This document shows positions 22,074 to 34,179 of a stretch of DNA of 64,000 nt, one piece after another; positions within the stretch are counted from its first letter, which is position 1; each line of letters starts with the position of its first letter. Made by a program: the position numbers and the translations under genes. This DNA comes from Molossus alvarezi. Taxonomy: Eukaryota; Chordata; Mammalia; Chiroptera; Molossidae. The stretch is from assembly GCA_037176705.1 (NCBI GenBank), contig CM073885.1:88320001-88384000 (forward strand), given 5' to 3'. A model generated the notes under the pieces. The model was not told where the DNA came from. It made no database searches and worked only from the letters and a program-made list of their open reading frames with translations.

Positions 22074-22199
22074 GAGGGGGTGACTATAAAGAAAACCTTG
22101 TTCATATTGTAATTTCTCTGGATCTGAACTCAGATAATCAGAGGTTATTATTCTTATCCTACCTGAGCAAGCAGTAAACTAATGCTTTCAAATTATATA

Positions 22200-22328
22200 T
22201 AGGGTGAGGTAAAAGTAGGTTTACAGGTTGAGTACGTGAAACATAGAATTTATTTTTGCATTATTATTTGTTAATTATTGTATTACTTTCCATATGAACA
22301 ACTGTAAAACTACTTTTGCCCTACCCTG
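22200..22328 (+). mobile_element. mariner-type MITE, copy 1
   Basis: Short palindromic element: left end TAGGGTGAGGTAAAAGTAGG, right end CTACTTTTGCCCTACCCTG, which is its inverse with mismatches. TA flanks both ends (22198-22199, 22329-22330). The interior is AT-rich with no coding capacity. Sister copy at 58008-58133. Confidence 0.8.
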
Positions 22329-22506
22329 TATACAAATAAACACACATACACATAAAAATTTCTATCACTAACAACTTCGGTTAGCATCTATCTACAAAGT
22401 TATGACCTAAATGTGGTCAACTAGCAACATCTTTTCTACTTCTGTATTTTAAAATTATCAATAATTTTATTTTCTTAATCTTTGTTTCTTAAGAATCAAT
22501 GATTAT

Positions 22507-22652
22507 GGCCCTGGCCAGGTAGCTCAGTTGGTTAGAGCATTGTTCTAATACACCAAGATTGAAGGTGCAATCCCCAGGCAGGGCACAAACAAGAATCAAC
22601 TAATGAATGCAGAAGTAAGTGGAATTAACAAATTGACGTTTCTCTTTCTCTT

Positions 22653-22696
<44 letters not shown>

Positions 22697-22740
22697 CCTT
22701 CCTCACTCTAAAAAATATCAATCAATCCATTTTTTTTTAA
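22507..22740 (+). mobile_element. Ves-type SINE, variant linker
   Basis: Head GCCCTGGCCAGGTAGCTCAG, then a variant middle (CAAACAAGAATCAACTAATG, GCAGAAGTAAGTGGAATTAAC) before the CT tract and tail AAAAAATATCAATCAATCC. The middle differs from the other copies in the window, suggesting a separate subfamily. Confidence 0.85.
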
Positions 22741-23225
22741 TTCACGATTACCAAATACTATATTTAGAGCACAGCAGGTAAGAATTTTGGATAATATGAC
22801 AAAAGTTTAGAAATGCCTAAGAAATACCTGTAAAAAAAGTATTTCTAAAAGGCTTAAACATTAAGTTGACTTGATAGTCCTCTGTGAAAGCAATACTCTC
22901 TAACAAATATTTTAGAATTACCTGGAAATTATTACTTTCTGTCTTGCAACCAAGTCCATAATTTAATGTTTAGAGGAGAAAGAAAGTCACAAGACAAAAT
23001 AAAAAGATTCCAGTCACATATTTTAAAATATGTACATATAGATCATAGCAAATATCTGGGAAAATGTATACCCAATTATTAAACCATATTTACCTCTGGG
23101 ATTGGATGGGATGGGCTTGAAGTTCCTATGCAGAGAAAAGGGGAATTTTTATTTTTCATTTTCTACAATTTATTTTTTTTAAATAAGCCTGTGTTACTTT
23201 AACTAACTATTTTATTTATTCATTA
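22741..23225. other. Unassigned AT-rich DNA
   Basis: A phrase at 23050-23180 (GGGAAAATGTATACCC, TTACCTCTGGGATTGG, TTTCATTTTCTACAATTT) resembles an ancient LINE 3' end but cannot be assigned firmly. Confidence 0.35.
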
Positions 23226-23229
23226 ATTT

Positions 23230-23830
23230 ATCTATTTTAATAAACTTTTTATTTTTGAATGATTTTAGACTTACAGAAAAGCTGCAGAGAGTTCCCATAA
23301 TACTCCACCCGGTTTCTTCTACTGTTCATATCTCATAGTATCAAGGTACATGCATAGAAACTGTAAAGGCGAACTTTGTACATTACCGCTAATTAAAACC
23401 CAGGCTGTATTTGAATTTCACCAGTTCCTCCATGAATGTCCTCTTCTGTCCAGGGCCCAGTTCACAGCACCACCCTGCAGTTAGTTCTCCTGTCCCCTTG
23501 GTCTCCTGGTCTGGAACAGTTGCTTGGCCTTTCCTTGTTCTTCATGACCTTGACAGTCTTGAGGAAGAGAGGCCAGCTGTTCTGTGGAATATTTCTGAAT
23601 CCGGGTTTGTCTGATATTTCCCTCATGATTAGAATGGGGTTATGTTTTTTTTTGGAAAGAACACCACAGAGATGATATCATCACATCATATCGGGGTACG
23701 TATCAGCATGAGGTCACTGATGACGTTAACTTCATTACTTGCCTAAGGTAGCGTTTGCCAGATTTCCCCACTGTAAATTTATGCTTTTCCCTTGCCATAC
23801 CCTGTTCCTTAGACGTCACTAAATCTAACC
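23230..23830 (-). repeat. Old L1 3' UTR, minus orientation
   Basis: Plus-strand order ATTTTAGACTTACAGAAAAG, AGAGTTCCCATAATACTCC, AATTTCACCAGTTCCTCC, ACACCACAGAGATGATATC, TGATGACGTTAACTTCATT and CCAGATTTCCCCACTGTAAA matches the reverse complement of an old L1 3' UTR. The overlapping 67- and 79-residue frames are artefacts of it. Confidence 0.65.
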
Positions 23831-24136
23831 CACTATTACTCAATACTACATTACTTATTTTATTGCTCAAATTTTTTCAAATTTGGCCATTGAAAGCTCT
23901 TTCTGCCTGGCTCCCATGTCCCTTTTGCCATTTTGTTTTCTGAGCGCTTCCTTACCTTCTTACACTACACGATGTTCATGCTCATCTAGCCCTCCAGTTA
24001 GCCATTTCTCCAGAGCCCTTATTTCTTTCATTGAAGAATACTGTTTAGAAACCAATATCTGGGCACTGAGTGTGTTCCTTCAACTACCTTTTAATAAGTC
24101 TGTTGGAGATTTAATTACTCTATGTGAAGCATTTCT

Positions 24137-24359
24137 TTTTCTTTAATACATTTTTATTAATTTTTTAGAGAGAGGAAGGGAGAGGGAGAGACAGAAGGGG
24201 TGGAGAGAGAGAGAGACAGAGAGAGAGAATGCTGTCTTCTGCATGGCCCGACTGAGGATCGAGCCCACACAACCCAGGCATGTGCCCTGACTGGGAATCA
24301 AACTGGTGACCCCTTGGTGCATAGGATGACATCCAACCAACTAAGCCACACTGGCCAGG
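24137..24359 (-). mobile_element. Ves-type SINE, TCAATAAA-like tail
   Basis: Minus strand: TCCTGGCCAGTGTGGCTTAG, GGTCACCAGTTTGATTCCC, then a CT-rich tract and tail AATTAATAAAAATG. Diverged 15-bp target duplication at 24122-24136 and 24360-24374 (three mismatches). Confidence 0.88.
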
Positions 24360-24374
24360 ACATGAAGCACTTCT

Positions 24375-25290
24375 CAACATAGAGCCTGACATATAGTAAA
24401 TATTCAATAAATGGAAGAAAGCCATTACCCCACTGTTGTTATTATGCACATTTTTAGTAAATTTGGAACTCTCGATCCTAAACCAAAATTTTATCCCATT
24501 GATTTGAGAGAGAGAGCCATAATAGGCCCACAGATCTTTCTATATTTCTGAGGCTCAGAACCATACAAGGCCAAAAAAGAGATATTCTTCCATCTCTGAT
24601 CCAGGATTCTGTATTCCCTAGCATAAAATATTTTCCTCCTTTCTTAGTATACACAAAGCCACAAAATCAAAGAACTTCTATGGGAAAAGATGTCCCTTGA
24701 TTTTTTTAAGCTTTTAAGCTGAAATGAAATATTTGAAGGGCATTTAAAAATAATCACTCCCGTATACCAAATTCACTTTGGATCTATAAAGTGCAGTTTT
24801 GAATTCCTGCCAAAATAGCTGTTGTTTTGAAATACTGCAATGTCATCAGTATGAAAATGGCAATTGTCCAACAGATCTGTAAAAGTCCCTTCCAACAATT
24901 TCTGTTCTATCAAACACCAATGCCACAGTTCTTATCGGGTAATAGGTACTAGAGAGTCTCTTTTATGAATCAGATAACCAATAGAAAGGGTCCTAAGGGG
25001 GTGACTTAAAGGGGTCTCTACCTCAAGTATTCTGGCCAGTTAGAGTGATCATCAGGAATCCTCTGGGCACAAGAATCAGAGATATGTCCTGGGAGGATCT
25101 GTGGAAAGTACCCTGGGACCAATGGACAGGATCAGGACACCAGAACAACCATGAGTAAGAGATAATGGGCCACACATGCCTTTCAGGGCATTACCTAAGC
25201 CCTGCAAAGTTGTTGGATGGAGAACACTGTGGAGAAGTCACTCTGACTTAGGATATGTCAGAGCCTCTTGGAGTACAGGGTAAAGCACCA
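24375..25290. other. Unassigned DNA
   Basis: Begins with an L2-3'-end-like phrase (GCCTGACATATAGTAAATAT). Otherwise no gene or repeat recognised. Confidence 0.4.
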
Positions 25291-25295
25291 CCGGA

Positions 25296-25520
25296 GGCCC
25301 TGGCCAGTGTGGCTCAGTTGGTTGGAGCATCGTCCCATGTACCTAAGGGTTGCAGGTTGGATTCCTGGTCAGGGCACATGTCCATGTTGCAGGTTAGATT
25401 CTGGTCGGGGTGCGTGAGGGAGGTAATCAATTGACGTTTCTCTCTCTGTTGTCCTCCCTCCCTTCCTCTCTCTCTCAAATCAATAAAAACATATCCTTGG
25501 GTGAGGACTGGAAAAAAAGA
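25296..25520 (+). mobile_element. Ves-type SINE
   Basis: Head GGCCCTGGCCAGTGTGGCTC, two successive CAGGTT blocks, CAATTGACGTTTCTCTCTC, tail AAATCAATAAAAACATATCC. AAAGCAC on both sides (25282-25288 and after the A-rich tail) suggests the target duplication. Confidence 0.88.
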
Positions 25521-28500
25521 AAAGAGAAAAAGCACTGCAGGAGAAAGGCTAAGAGACGAAAGGAAGAGAAGTTCCCTAATCTGACAAAATTCTTCCGAGT
25601 TTTTCAGTATCCATATTCTTCTACTAAACAGTCTGGGTTTTTACTTATTTTTGAATAACTGCATTTTGCTCTTGATATTTCAGAATGTACTAATTCTATT
25701 TTTGATTATTCTTGCTTTGTCCCAGGCCTACCTTCTTCTGGGCCCAGCCAGTTGATCCCTACTCCAGGCTGCTACTTCTAAAACCTCCTGGCGCCTGTCT
25801 AGCATATTTCTAGTCTGGCCTACCTCGAACTATTTGCTTTTGCTCCCAGCATGGTCCCACCCAGCTATCTCCTCTAGGTCCTTGACCTGCTTAGTCCTTC
25901 ATCTCCATCTCACTGCCCAGAACGGTCCCTGGCCTTGATTGATGTGTCTTCACACCAATGTCCTCCAGGCCCTGGAAAACATATCCCAATGTCCTTAAGG
26001 AAAAAAGTGATAAGAATCAAAGCAACCAAAGCCACCTTTTGAGTATTTAAGAAAAGCCTCATAATTCTGATGGGGATTGTCTTTCCTCAGAAAAAGGTGC
26101 AGGAGGGACCAAGTCAGCAGAAGAAGCAGATTCTTTACTAACATTAAGATATTCTTATTAACTAAACTTTAGACTTCATTAAAAAGTGGCCAGTGGTCAG
26201 AGGGCTTCAATCCCAGGAGGCCAGCACTGGAAGTTAATAGTCAGGTGCATGGGTTTTACAAAGGAAGCACGGGATTGAGAACCATTTACACCTGGGTTCA
26301 TTTTTTTAATTCGTCCCTCACCAGCTAAGACACTTTAGGCAAATCACAGAAAATAAGTTTCAATGTAAAATAGTAATGCAATGTTGTAAGATCTGTAATT
26401 TACTTTAAAATACTTCAGTACAATCTGTGATACATATGACAATTAATTTAAGCTCCATTTCTAGGCACAGTCAGCTCAACTGATATCTGGAATATTCGGT
26501 CCAGCGGGGGATGGGTATGTGCCAGCCAGTATTGTATCAGAAGTGAGATGTCCTCACTCCTACTTTGATCACTAACCATTGCTTTGCCATACCCTTTAGC
26601 AAGCTTAAAGTTAGAAACGATTTTCTTTAGAGAAATTAAAGGTATTCACAACAGGTGAGTTAGCTAAAATATTGTAGAAACACTTCCAAGAAGAAAGAAT
26701 AGGAATCCTCAGAGGAGATGTACTCCTTAGTAATGTTGTCTAACGCTGGGTCCCTAATCTGTCCATGTCTCCGACTATTGACTTAGAAGAATTTCTAACT
26801 GCATAATGCTTACTAAAGGATGCAGAATCCTATCTCCGGTAAAATTTTTATTCAATATATAGTTGTAGCACTTAAGAGGAAATAGAGCTGAGACTTTATC
26901 AAACCTACAGCTTGTATGAAATACGTTGTGCCAGCTCTGCTAATGAATGTTAGTCCAATAAATGTCTGAATGTATGGCAAATTTGGTCTGAGGCTTGCAT
27001 TCGTTACAACGTGATAGTCAGGTTGTGAGGAGCAGGTATTACCACCTCAAACTTCTTGGGTGGCTACTCTGATTTCAGAAAGAACCTGAGAACTAGGTGT
27101 GATCAAATTGGCTTAGGGAAATTGTAAATTTTCAAACCCTGTAGAGTTGATGAGGAGTTACACGTGAAAGCTAACGGAAAACTCTAAAGTCCAGTACAAA
27201 CATTCTACCTCAGAAATAGTTTTGATTTGTATAACCCAAGTTTCCTCAGGGCTCACCATCCTGGAGGTACAAATGAAGTGACATTATTGGTAATATCTTA
27301 CATTTTTCTGTTTCTTTAACCTTTCTCCCTCTCCTACCTGCCTCACCAGTCACCTACCTAAAAAGAGGACCCAAGAAGAATTTCATGAAGTTTCAGAATG
27401 GGTCTCGTGTGTGCGCACACTCATTACAGTGGGCAGGAGGGGCTGCGCACACTCACTGCAGCACTTACTGGGAAGAGCTATTTCCTGGTACCAGCAGGCC
27501 CCTCCCACTAATGCTCCAGAGCAGTGTCTGCAGGGTGGGAGCTCCCGCCAAGGGAGGTACAAGGCAAACCTTTGAGAGTGTGAAGAAAATATTCAAGTGT
27601 CTGTTAAATTTTTGTTTCATCCTTTTGTATATGTTCTATAAAATACATAATATATTAATGCAAGAGAGGGTTTAGACATTTTTTAACAGAATAGGATAGC
27701 AAGCAGAAGAATGTGGAAACCTCTGCTTACCGCATCCGGGGAGAGAGGGAAACATGCCTCTCTCCCTCTTGTACAGTATGCTCAGCCAAGGCTGCTGAAG
27801 CACGGCTCTGTGGCCAACTGAGGCACAGGTTCTTTAGTGGACCAGCTCGTATGTGCAGCCCGCCGGCCCCTCCCTTCTCCCGGACTCAGCCCTGACTCCA
27901 GGGAATGGCCCACAGCGTACTGAACTCACAATCACTCCACTCTCTCAGGATGCGTGCTCTCCGGAAACCTCTTCTGATCCTGGTGCCAATATACTCTGTC
28001 CACTGATGGGACAGACCACCCACTCATCACAGACATAGGGGGGACATTCAGTAGATGTGCCTGGACATGTCTGGAGCTCAGTGATGGAGGCGATTCAAGC
28101 TGAGAGGCGCCAGACCACACCACAGCTGACAGAGTAAGGAACACTAACCTTTCATTGCTAAATCACATAATCATTTCCAAGGCAAAACTTGACCTATACC
28201 GGGAAAACCCCTCTAGGCCATTTTGTCCCCTGAGCGTGGATGCATAACCCCTGTGTCTGCTTACATATTCCACACCTGTGGGGAAAATATGAACGTAAGT
28301 GTATAGAGCATTGTAATGCCTGGGTGTTCCTCAGATCATGAGAATTGAATCTGTGTTAAAGAAGTAAAAGCTCATTTTAAAATGTGGAATTTCCCTTAAC
28401 AAGATAACGACAGTTTTAACAGTATGTTATTATTCACCGGACCCAGAATAACTTTCTGTGGAAACATTTTCCCCAAATTAGAAAGGAAGCTTAAGAAAAA

Positions 28501-28700
28501 TAAGATATGATCAATACTGGTCATGTGATGTGATTGTTCCTGTCCAATTTAGGGAAGAAACAGGGTAGATGCTGGTAGAATACTAATGTGACCACTGAAA
28601 TCCCACAGGTCTGGGAGTGGGACAGCAGTTCTCCTAAAACAAGGCCAGGCAGTGAAGCTGGCCCCCAGTTAGTCCTCCTTTTACATTATGAATAGCCCCA
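25521..28700. other. Mostly unassigned DNA
   Basis: No recognised gene. A MIR-like block lies at about 26250-26350 (TTTACACCTGGGTTC, CCAGCTAAGACACTTTAGGC, AAATCACAG). 27385-28140 has several short frames without family signatures and is relatively GC-rich. Confidence 0.4.
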
Positions 28701-28704
28701 GCCT

Positions 28705-29160
28705 CCACTGACCACTCCTGAGAATTTCCTGTATCCCAGGAACGGTGCTAGGTGCCTTACACACATTGTGTGTAAACTACACAACGCTTGGCAAGGCAGG
28801 TACTATGAAGAAAAGCAGAGCCTGACTGGTGTGGCTCAGAGGATTGAACGTCATCCCACGGACTCAGAGATCTCAGTTCAAGTCCTGGTCAGGGCACATG
28901 CCCGGGTTGTGGGCTCAGTCCCCAGTGGAGGGTGTGCAGTAGGCAGCCAATTGATGTTACTCTCTCACATCGATGTTTTTATCTCTCTTTCTCCCCTCCT
29001 CTCTCTCTAAAAAAAAAAAAAGGAAAAGAAAATCAATAAAAACATATTTGAAAAGAAAAGCAGAGCCTGGAAAGGTTAGGCAACTTTCCCTAGACACAGA
29101 GCTAGCGTGTGACTGGGATTTGAACTCAGAAGATCTAACTGACCCCAAGCCAAGCTCACC
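28705..29160 (+). repeat. MIR SINE fossil (interrupted)
   Basis: Left part GGTGCTAGGTGCCTTACACAC and AAGGCAGGTACTATGAAG. Right part GGAAAGGTTAGGCAACTTTCC, AGACACAGAGCTAGCG and GGGATTTGAACTCAGAAG. The two halves flank a SINE at 28823-29052. Confidence 0.8.
28823..29052 (+). mobile_element. Ves-type SINE inside MIR
   Basis: Head TGACTGGTGTGGCTCAGAGG, AGTTCAAGTCCTGGTCAGGG, CTCACATCGATGTTTTTATC, tail AATCAATAAAAACATATTTG. Exact 15-bp target duplication AAGAAAAGCAGAGCC at 28808-28822 and 29053-29067. Confidence 0.95.
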
Positions 29161-29575
29161 ACATGCCACCTGCCTTCTTCATGGGAACCAGTCATCTAAA
29201 TCCTTCAAGGGGGAAAAAAAGGCTTCTGCTTTGCTCTCTTGTGAACATTACTGTGAACAATGCCAGTGTTGTGGCCCACAGAGTTAAAACTGGCTCCTGT
29301 CCATTGGAATTAATTCAAAAGACAAATGAGAATCATGCCTGCAAAAAAAGAAATACATTCTGGTGCTGAAATCAGCGGTATGTAATCCTCTTGAGTCAGG
29401 ATGTAGTAACTTTATATATCAACTTTGGACCTCTCTGATCAGATAAACTTTTATTTCAAAGTGAAAAAAATAACAAACTCTTTTCATCTAGGATAACACA
29501 TCTCATTCGTTACTGTCCCCATCCAGTGCTCACGCTGCATTTCCTCCCCCTGTTCACCACAGTACACCAGCCACA
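29068..29575. other. Rest of MIR then unassigned DNA
   Basis: After the MIR 3' half nothing is recognised. The 104-residue frame starting in the SINE is chance read-through. Confidence 0.4.
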
Positions 29576-29587
29576 GATGCAGGTTTT

Positions 29588-29861
29588 TTGTTTTGTTTTG
29601 TTTTTTATCCTCAATGGAGGACATTTTTTCATTTTTTGTTCAGATAGAATGGGGAGGGAGAGATAGAGTGGGAGAGAGAGAGAGGAAGAGAGAGAGAAAC
29701 ATCGAGTGGATGTGTGGCTGCCTCCCGCACGACCAACCAGGGCCGGGGACAAACTGCAGGGAAAACTGCAACTGAGGTACGTGCTCTTAGCGGAACCAAA
29801 CACGGGTCTCTCTGGGCCGCAGGCCGACGCTCTAACCACTGAGCAAACTGGTCAGGGCCTG
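29588..29861 (-). mobile_element. Ves-type SINE, GAGGATAAAA-tail group
   Basis: Minus strand: GGCCCTGACCAGTTTGCTCAG, CGCTAAGAGCACGTACCTC, an internal small duplication around AACTGCAGGGAAAACTGCAA (plus strand), and a TTGAGGATAAAAAAC tail with (CAAAA)n. GATGCAGGTTTT brackets it at 29576-29587 and 29862-29873. Confidence 0.92.
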
Positions 29862-29873
29862 GATGCAGGTTTT

Positions 29874-30940
29874 AATGGAGCTCAAAAAGGTTCAGGAAAT
29901 AGCTAGAAAGATCATGGGGATGTAGGGGCCTTCCATGAGAAAATGTCTAATAATATCAGGTCTATAGTTTAGAAAAAGGGAAGCCAGGAGGTGAGGAGCA
30001 TGCATCAAATCTATATTACAAAAAAACAAAAAAAGTATCTGGGGTGATCCTAAGTTAATTTTCACCAAAATTTCACCTGGTGACTCAACAGGACTTTAGT
30101 GAAGGGAGAGATGGACTAGAAGGCTGAGGATGACGCCCAGTCTCTACCCTGAAGGAGGGGGTTGAAGAAAAGGCTTTATATTCCAGACAGAGTTCAGAAA
30201 GAGGAACACGTTTGGAATGCAGAGGAGGATGAGATCATTTCAGATGTGCAGAGTAAAGACATTCATGGAAGATTCAGGAAAAGACAAACAGAAGGCAGGA
30301 GAAATATGTTTGAGTCTCAGGAAAAATAACTAGAGGCTAGAAAAATGAATTCAGCACACAGCTACAGGAGACGTCATTGACAAGCATGGGATCATCCTTA
30401 AAAAAGAGAGAGCGCTTAAGATTCGTCCCTTCCAGTCTGCAACCAGACTTGTGGTGTCATGGGAATCATTTCAGGCTAAATAAAACATTATACTTAGTTA
30501 TCTAACAGGCATTAAACACACTTGTGAACATTTAACCTCTATGACTTTTTTAGCTCAAAAAATTCTACAGAATAAAATTTTAAATCTATGTTATAAATAC
30601 ATACAACTTAATAGGCCATAGTTTTCACAACAGAAGTTTGTTACTGTTACTCTCAAAAAATAAAATATAAAAAGGAGAATAGTTGAAGTAAATTTGCAGA
30701 TGCCAAATGAATTATGAAAGAATTGCTTCAGAGATAGTATTGGACAATGGCACAAAAGACAACTTTCCTATTCCCCCCCCAAACTGTCCCTTGGGAACCT
30801 ATCAGAAGCCTATACTGTCCCAGGAATGTGCCCTTTCTTGCTGACCATTTCTCATTTATCTATTTAGGCTCACTTGTTGTTGTTTTTTAACTAAACATTC
30901 AGATAGTTATGACTGAGGGAGTGCTGTGTTGGTTACTAGT
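29874..30940. other. Unassigned DNA
   Basis: AT-rich, no gene or repeat recognised. Confidence 0.4.
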
Positions 30941-31135
30941 GACAATGTCACGGCCGGTTACTAAGTGCAAAGGCACCGTTCTGGGAGCCCTGGGCTTTCT
31001 AGGAAAGGCTGTGAGGCAGGCATTAGCATTTGTCCTACAAACCAGGAAACTGAAGCTCAGCATAGCGGAGCGCCTTACCCAAGGCACAGGGTAAGTATCA
31101 GGAGAGCAGAGTTCAACCCAGGCCTGTCTCTCACC
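30941..31135 (+). repeat. MIR SINE fossil
   Basis: GAGGCAGGCATTAGCATTTG, ACCAGGAAACTGAAGCTCAG, CTTACCCAAGGCACAGG and AGAGTTCAACCCAGGCCTG are the MIR core and 3' order. Confidence 0.7.
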
Positions 31136-31775
31136 AAAGGCCCCCTGTGCTCTTTGCACTTCTTCACTAACTCAGTTAAGGGCTGGCTTTCGTCACTGAA
31201 TTATAAAAATAATGAAGACTAACATCGTTATGATAGCTAACAAAGTATTGGGTTGATTCACGGGAAACTGCCAGTATATGGCCATTTTTGACCTACAAAC
31301 ATGGGGATTCCATACGATTCGACCTTATAAGAAAGCACATGGGCTGCTATTTTTTATGAATGTCTGGAGCAGCAGTGTGAGTTCCTAGAGAGTCCAGACC
31401 CAACAGGCAGGAAGAGGACAGTCAAGGTTTTCACCCAGCTCATTGACAGAAAATACACGTTATGGAGAAAAAGAGAAAGAACAAACAGCAGATACATGGA
31501 TTTGCAAGATAAGTAAACTATTTAAAAGTCTGTTGTGAAAGACAGTAATTTGTCCGTTTAAGTAAAATCTTATGTATTGACTATATTTTAACCACCAAGA
31601 GTACTGTGAAATATAAGCTAATGAAAAACACAAGTGTGAAATTTATTTTTTTTTAGTTAAATTAAAAGTTTTTATTTTAGTAGATTATAAATTGATGACA
31701 GCCAAAAAATTCCCAGAGAATCTTTAACAGATGAATTTGCTTGTATTTGGAAATATTAAGCCATTGGGTTTCTTA
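31136..31775. other. Unassigned DNA
   Basis: No recognised gene or repeat. Confidence 0.35.
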
Positions 31776-31835
31776 CTCTAGATTCAGACAGAGGTTTAGA
31801 TTCCAGTTCTAACCACTTATTAGTTATGTGACTTT

Positions 31836-32035
31836 TTTTTATTAATTTATTTTTGTTATAGATGTTTCTTTTTCCCCCATTGACACCCTCCTCTTGATCC
31901 CGCCCCATCCTCCCCACCCCCACCGCCCCACACACCCCTGCATTGTTGTCTACGTCTATTGGTTATGCATATATGCATATAAGTTCTTTGGTTTATCTCT
32001 TCCTGCCCCACTCCCAACCCCATTCTTCTGAGATT
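31836..32035 (-). mobile_element. L1/HAL1 3' UTR fragment, minus orientation
   Basis: Plus strand TTTTTCCCCCATTGACACCC, then C-rich sequence, TTGTCTACGTCTATTGG and AAGTTCTTTGGTTTATCTC closely resembles the 3' UTR at 51470-51600. It lies just after a MIR-like fragment (31780-31835). Confidence 0.75.
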
Positions 32036-32199
32036 TAAATGATGTGTAAATTAAAATGTTTTCATCTACATGAGGACACTAAGCAAATTTAAAATATTTT
32101 ATGGAATGTCATTTTAGGAAAAAATCACAAAACTAAACAATTGAAAAATATAAAGATCCTTATTAAGTGAGCCACAAAATATTAGAGCTAAAAGGAAAC

Positions 32200-32310
32200 A
32201 AAAATCATTTCAATTTAACCCTTTTGTTTTATTGTGAAAGAAACTAAAGTTTAGGAAGACTATGTCAGCAGGTACTAAAACTCAGCTTCTTTAATTCCAG
32301 TCCAGAGCTC
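32200..32310 (+). repeat. MIR-like fragment
   Basis: ATTGTGAAAGAAACTAAAG, GGTACTAAAACTCAGCTTC and TTAATTCCAGTCCAGAGC resemble the MIR 3' portion. Confidence 0.45.
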
Positions 32311-32616
32311 TTTAAAATATCAGAATAACATGCTACTTAAACACAATAATATCCTTGTGTATTACAACAACCACGGGATGTATTGCAGATGTAAGAAAAT
32401 TTTCATGAGGCATAATTTTTATCTTGTAGTATGGTGAGGTTGCTAAAAGTAAATGTATTGAATATGTTTTATTAACCATAAAATAAAAACACTATGAGTT
32501 TTTTAATTTAACAGCATTACATTTTCTTACTCAGCCAGTTATTACTATGGTATAACCAGTACACTGCCTTCTCCCGGGATGTTTTTCTAATCGCTTTTGG
32601 ATATTGTTTTGCTTTT

Positions 32617-32832
32617 TTAAAGAGGAAGGCTTTCTAAAAATAGGACTGTCAAAATGGTTCGAATTTCAAAGGAAAAAAATCTCATACCTGCTGAGAAATA
32701 TTCAGTTCAGACTCATGACATTTAGAATATTCTCAGTAAGCAGGTGTGAGATTTCTTTCTTGAAAATCAAACCACGTTTCTTGAAAATCAAACCATTTTG
32801 ACAGCATCTTATTTTTAGATCAGCTATCTTAA
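32617..32832. repeat. Long imperfect inverted repeat (MITE-like hairpin)
   Basis: The left arm (about 32617-32703) is inverted in the right arm (about 32725-32832) around a 21-nt spacer. Shared blocks, read outside to inside, are CTAAAAATA, CTGTCAAAATGGTT, GA(A/T)TTTCAA, AAATCTCA(T/C)ACCTGC and a TGAGAA-TATTC block. The right arm carries one extra 21-bp unit (TTTCTTGAAAATCAAACCA, at 32756-32774 and again at 32777-32795). No coding capacity. It could be an ancient palindromic DNA transposon or a structured RNA precursor. I cannot name a family. Confidence 0.75.
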
Positions 32833-33420
32833 TGATTTCCTTCATTTGTGAGGCTGTATGTTCTTCTGGCCAAACAACTGTATTGTTGTGCCTGTGCTTT
32901 ATTTTGTTTCTCGTTGGAGCATTTTTAATAGCAAGAAGGAAGGGCTGACTGCCATAGCATATCATTCTCCCTATATGGTGCTTTCCTGGAAGATTCTTTC
33001 AAAATCCACAATTTAACAATCAATCTGAGATTTGCAGCTAAGATGCATGGTTTAAAAGAGATTAAATAATTGTTCCTGAAGGATACTCAAATACACTAAA
33101 GAAATGCAAAGAAAGAGACAATCACCAGTAGAAGAACCAATGGATCTTTCAAACAACCTGTGAAACCCCAGCTCCCTCGTAGAAACCTCACAGAGAAGAG
33201 GAGTCCATTAGAGCTGCCTGGGCAATATCCCTACTTTGAGTGGAAGAATTTAGAATAATTGGACGGTGCATGACGCTCTAACCATCAGCCACAAGAGATT
33301 CTGGGCATGCTATCTGGAATAGCAAGAATCACTCAAGGGTGTTTAGAACCTTGAAAAGCATCACTGCAAAAGAGAATTCACTTTCTACATACTGAATGCA
33401 ATCATGTCTCCTTCCTCTCA
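32833..33420. other. Unassigned DNA
   Basis: No recognised gene or repeat. Confidence 0.35.
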
Positions 33421-33424
33421 GGGT

Positions 33425-33560
33425 TGTGTGGATTCATTCACTCAAACATCTATGGAGCATCTACCCTATGCCTGGCACTATTCTGGTAGCTAAGGAAACA
33501 TCAATGAATAAAATAGACAAAAATCTCTGCCTTCATGTAACATGTTTTATACTTTGGGGA
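33425..33560 (+). repeat. Ancient MIR/L2-like fragment
   Basis: Phrase order ATTCATTCACTCAAACATC, TACCCTATGCCTGGCACTAT, AATGAATAAAATAGAC and TCTCTGCCTTCATGTAAC is common in ancient mammalian repeats. Exact family unsure. Confidence 0.5.
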
Positions 33561-33814
33561 CACAAACAATACATAAGTGAAATGTGTATTTTGCAGATGG
33601 GAATAAGTGTTACGGAAAAAAATTAAGTGAGAAAAGGAAATTAAGTAATATAATATATGTGCCTGATGCAGTATAAGCATTTAAAATATATTAAGGGGTT
33701 TTCTTTCCATTAATAAAAGCTCTGAAAATTATTTTCTTGGTTTGGGGATTGGAGTTGAGGAAAAATTAGATTTCCTTATGGGGGAGTAATAATTTTATCT
33801 CATTACTTCTGAGT

Positions 33815-34030
33815 AGTAAAATAATAATAATACCTTGTATTTATCAAATACCAGCTTTGTGCCAATAACTTTATGTAAAAATACTTCACTTCATCCGGTA
33901 AAATTAATATTTTCCTCATTTTATACATGGGGAAAACGACACTCTAAAAAGCTCAGGATCACAGATCTAATCATTTTATGTTAGAGCGAAGACTCAAAGG
34001 TAAACACACCTAGCTCCAAACCCACCCTGC
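33815..34030 (+). repeat. MIR SINE fossil
   Basis: CAAATACCAGCTTTGTGCC, CTCATTTTATACATGGGG, AGCTCAGGATCACAGATC and CACCTAGCTCCAAACCC are the MIR order. Confidence 0.6.
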
Positions 34031-34179
34031 CAGGCTAAGAGGCAGAGGACCAAGAAGAGACACATTTCTCCATATTATTTTTAACTTAGAGAGTTTTTCT
34101 TTTTGTCCTTTGCTCTAGTTTGTATTATTAGGTTCATTGGCTGTAAAGGTAGTAAACATATGGTTTGTCTTAATTTTTT

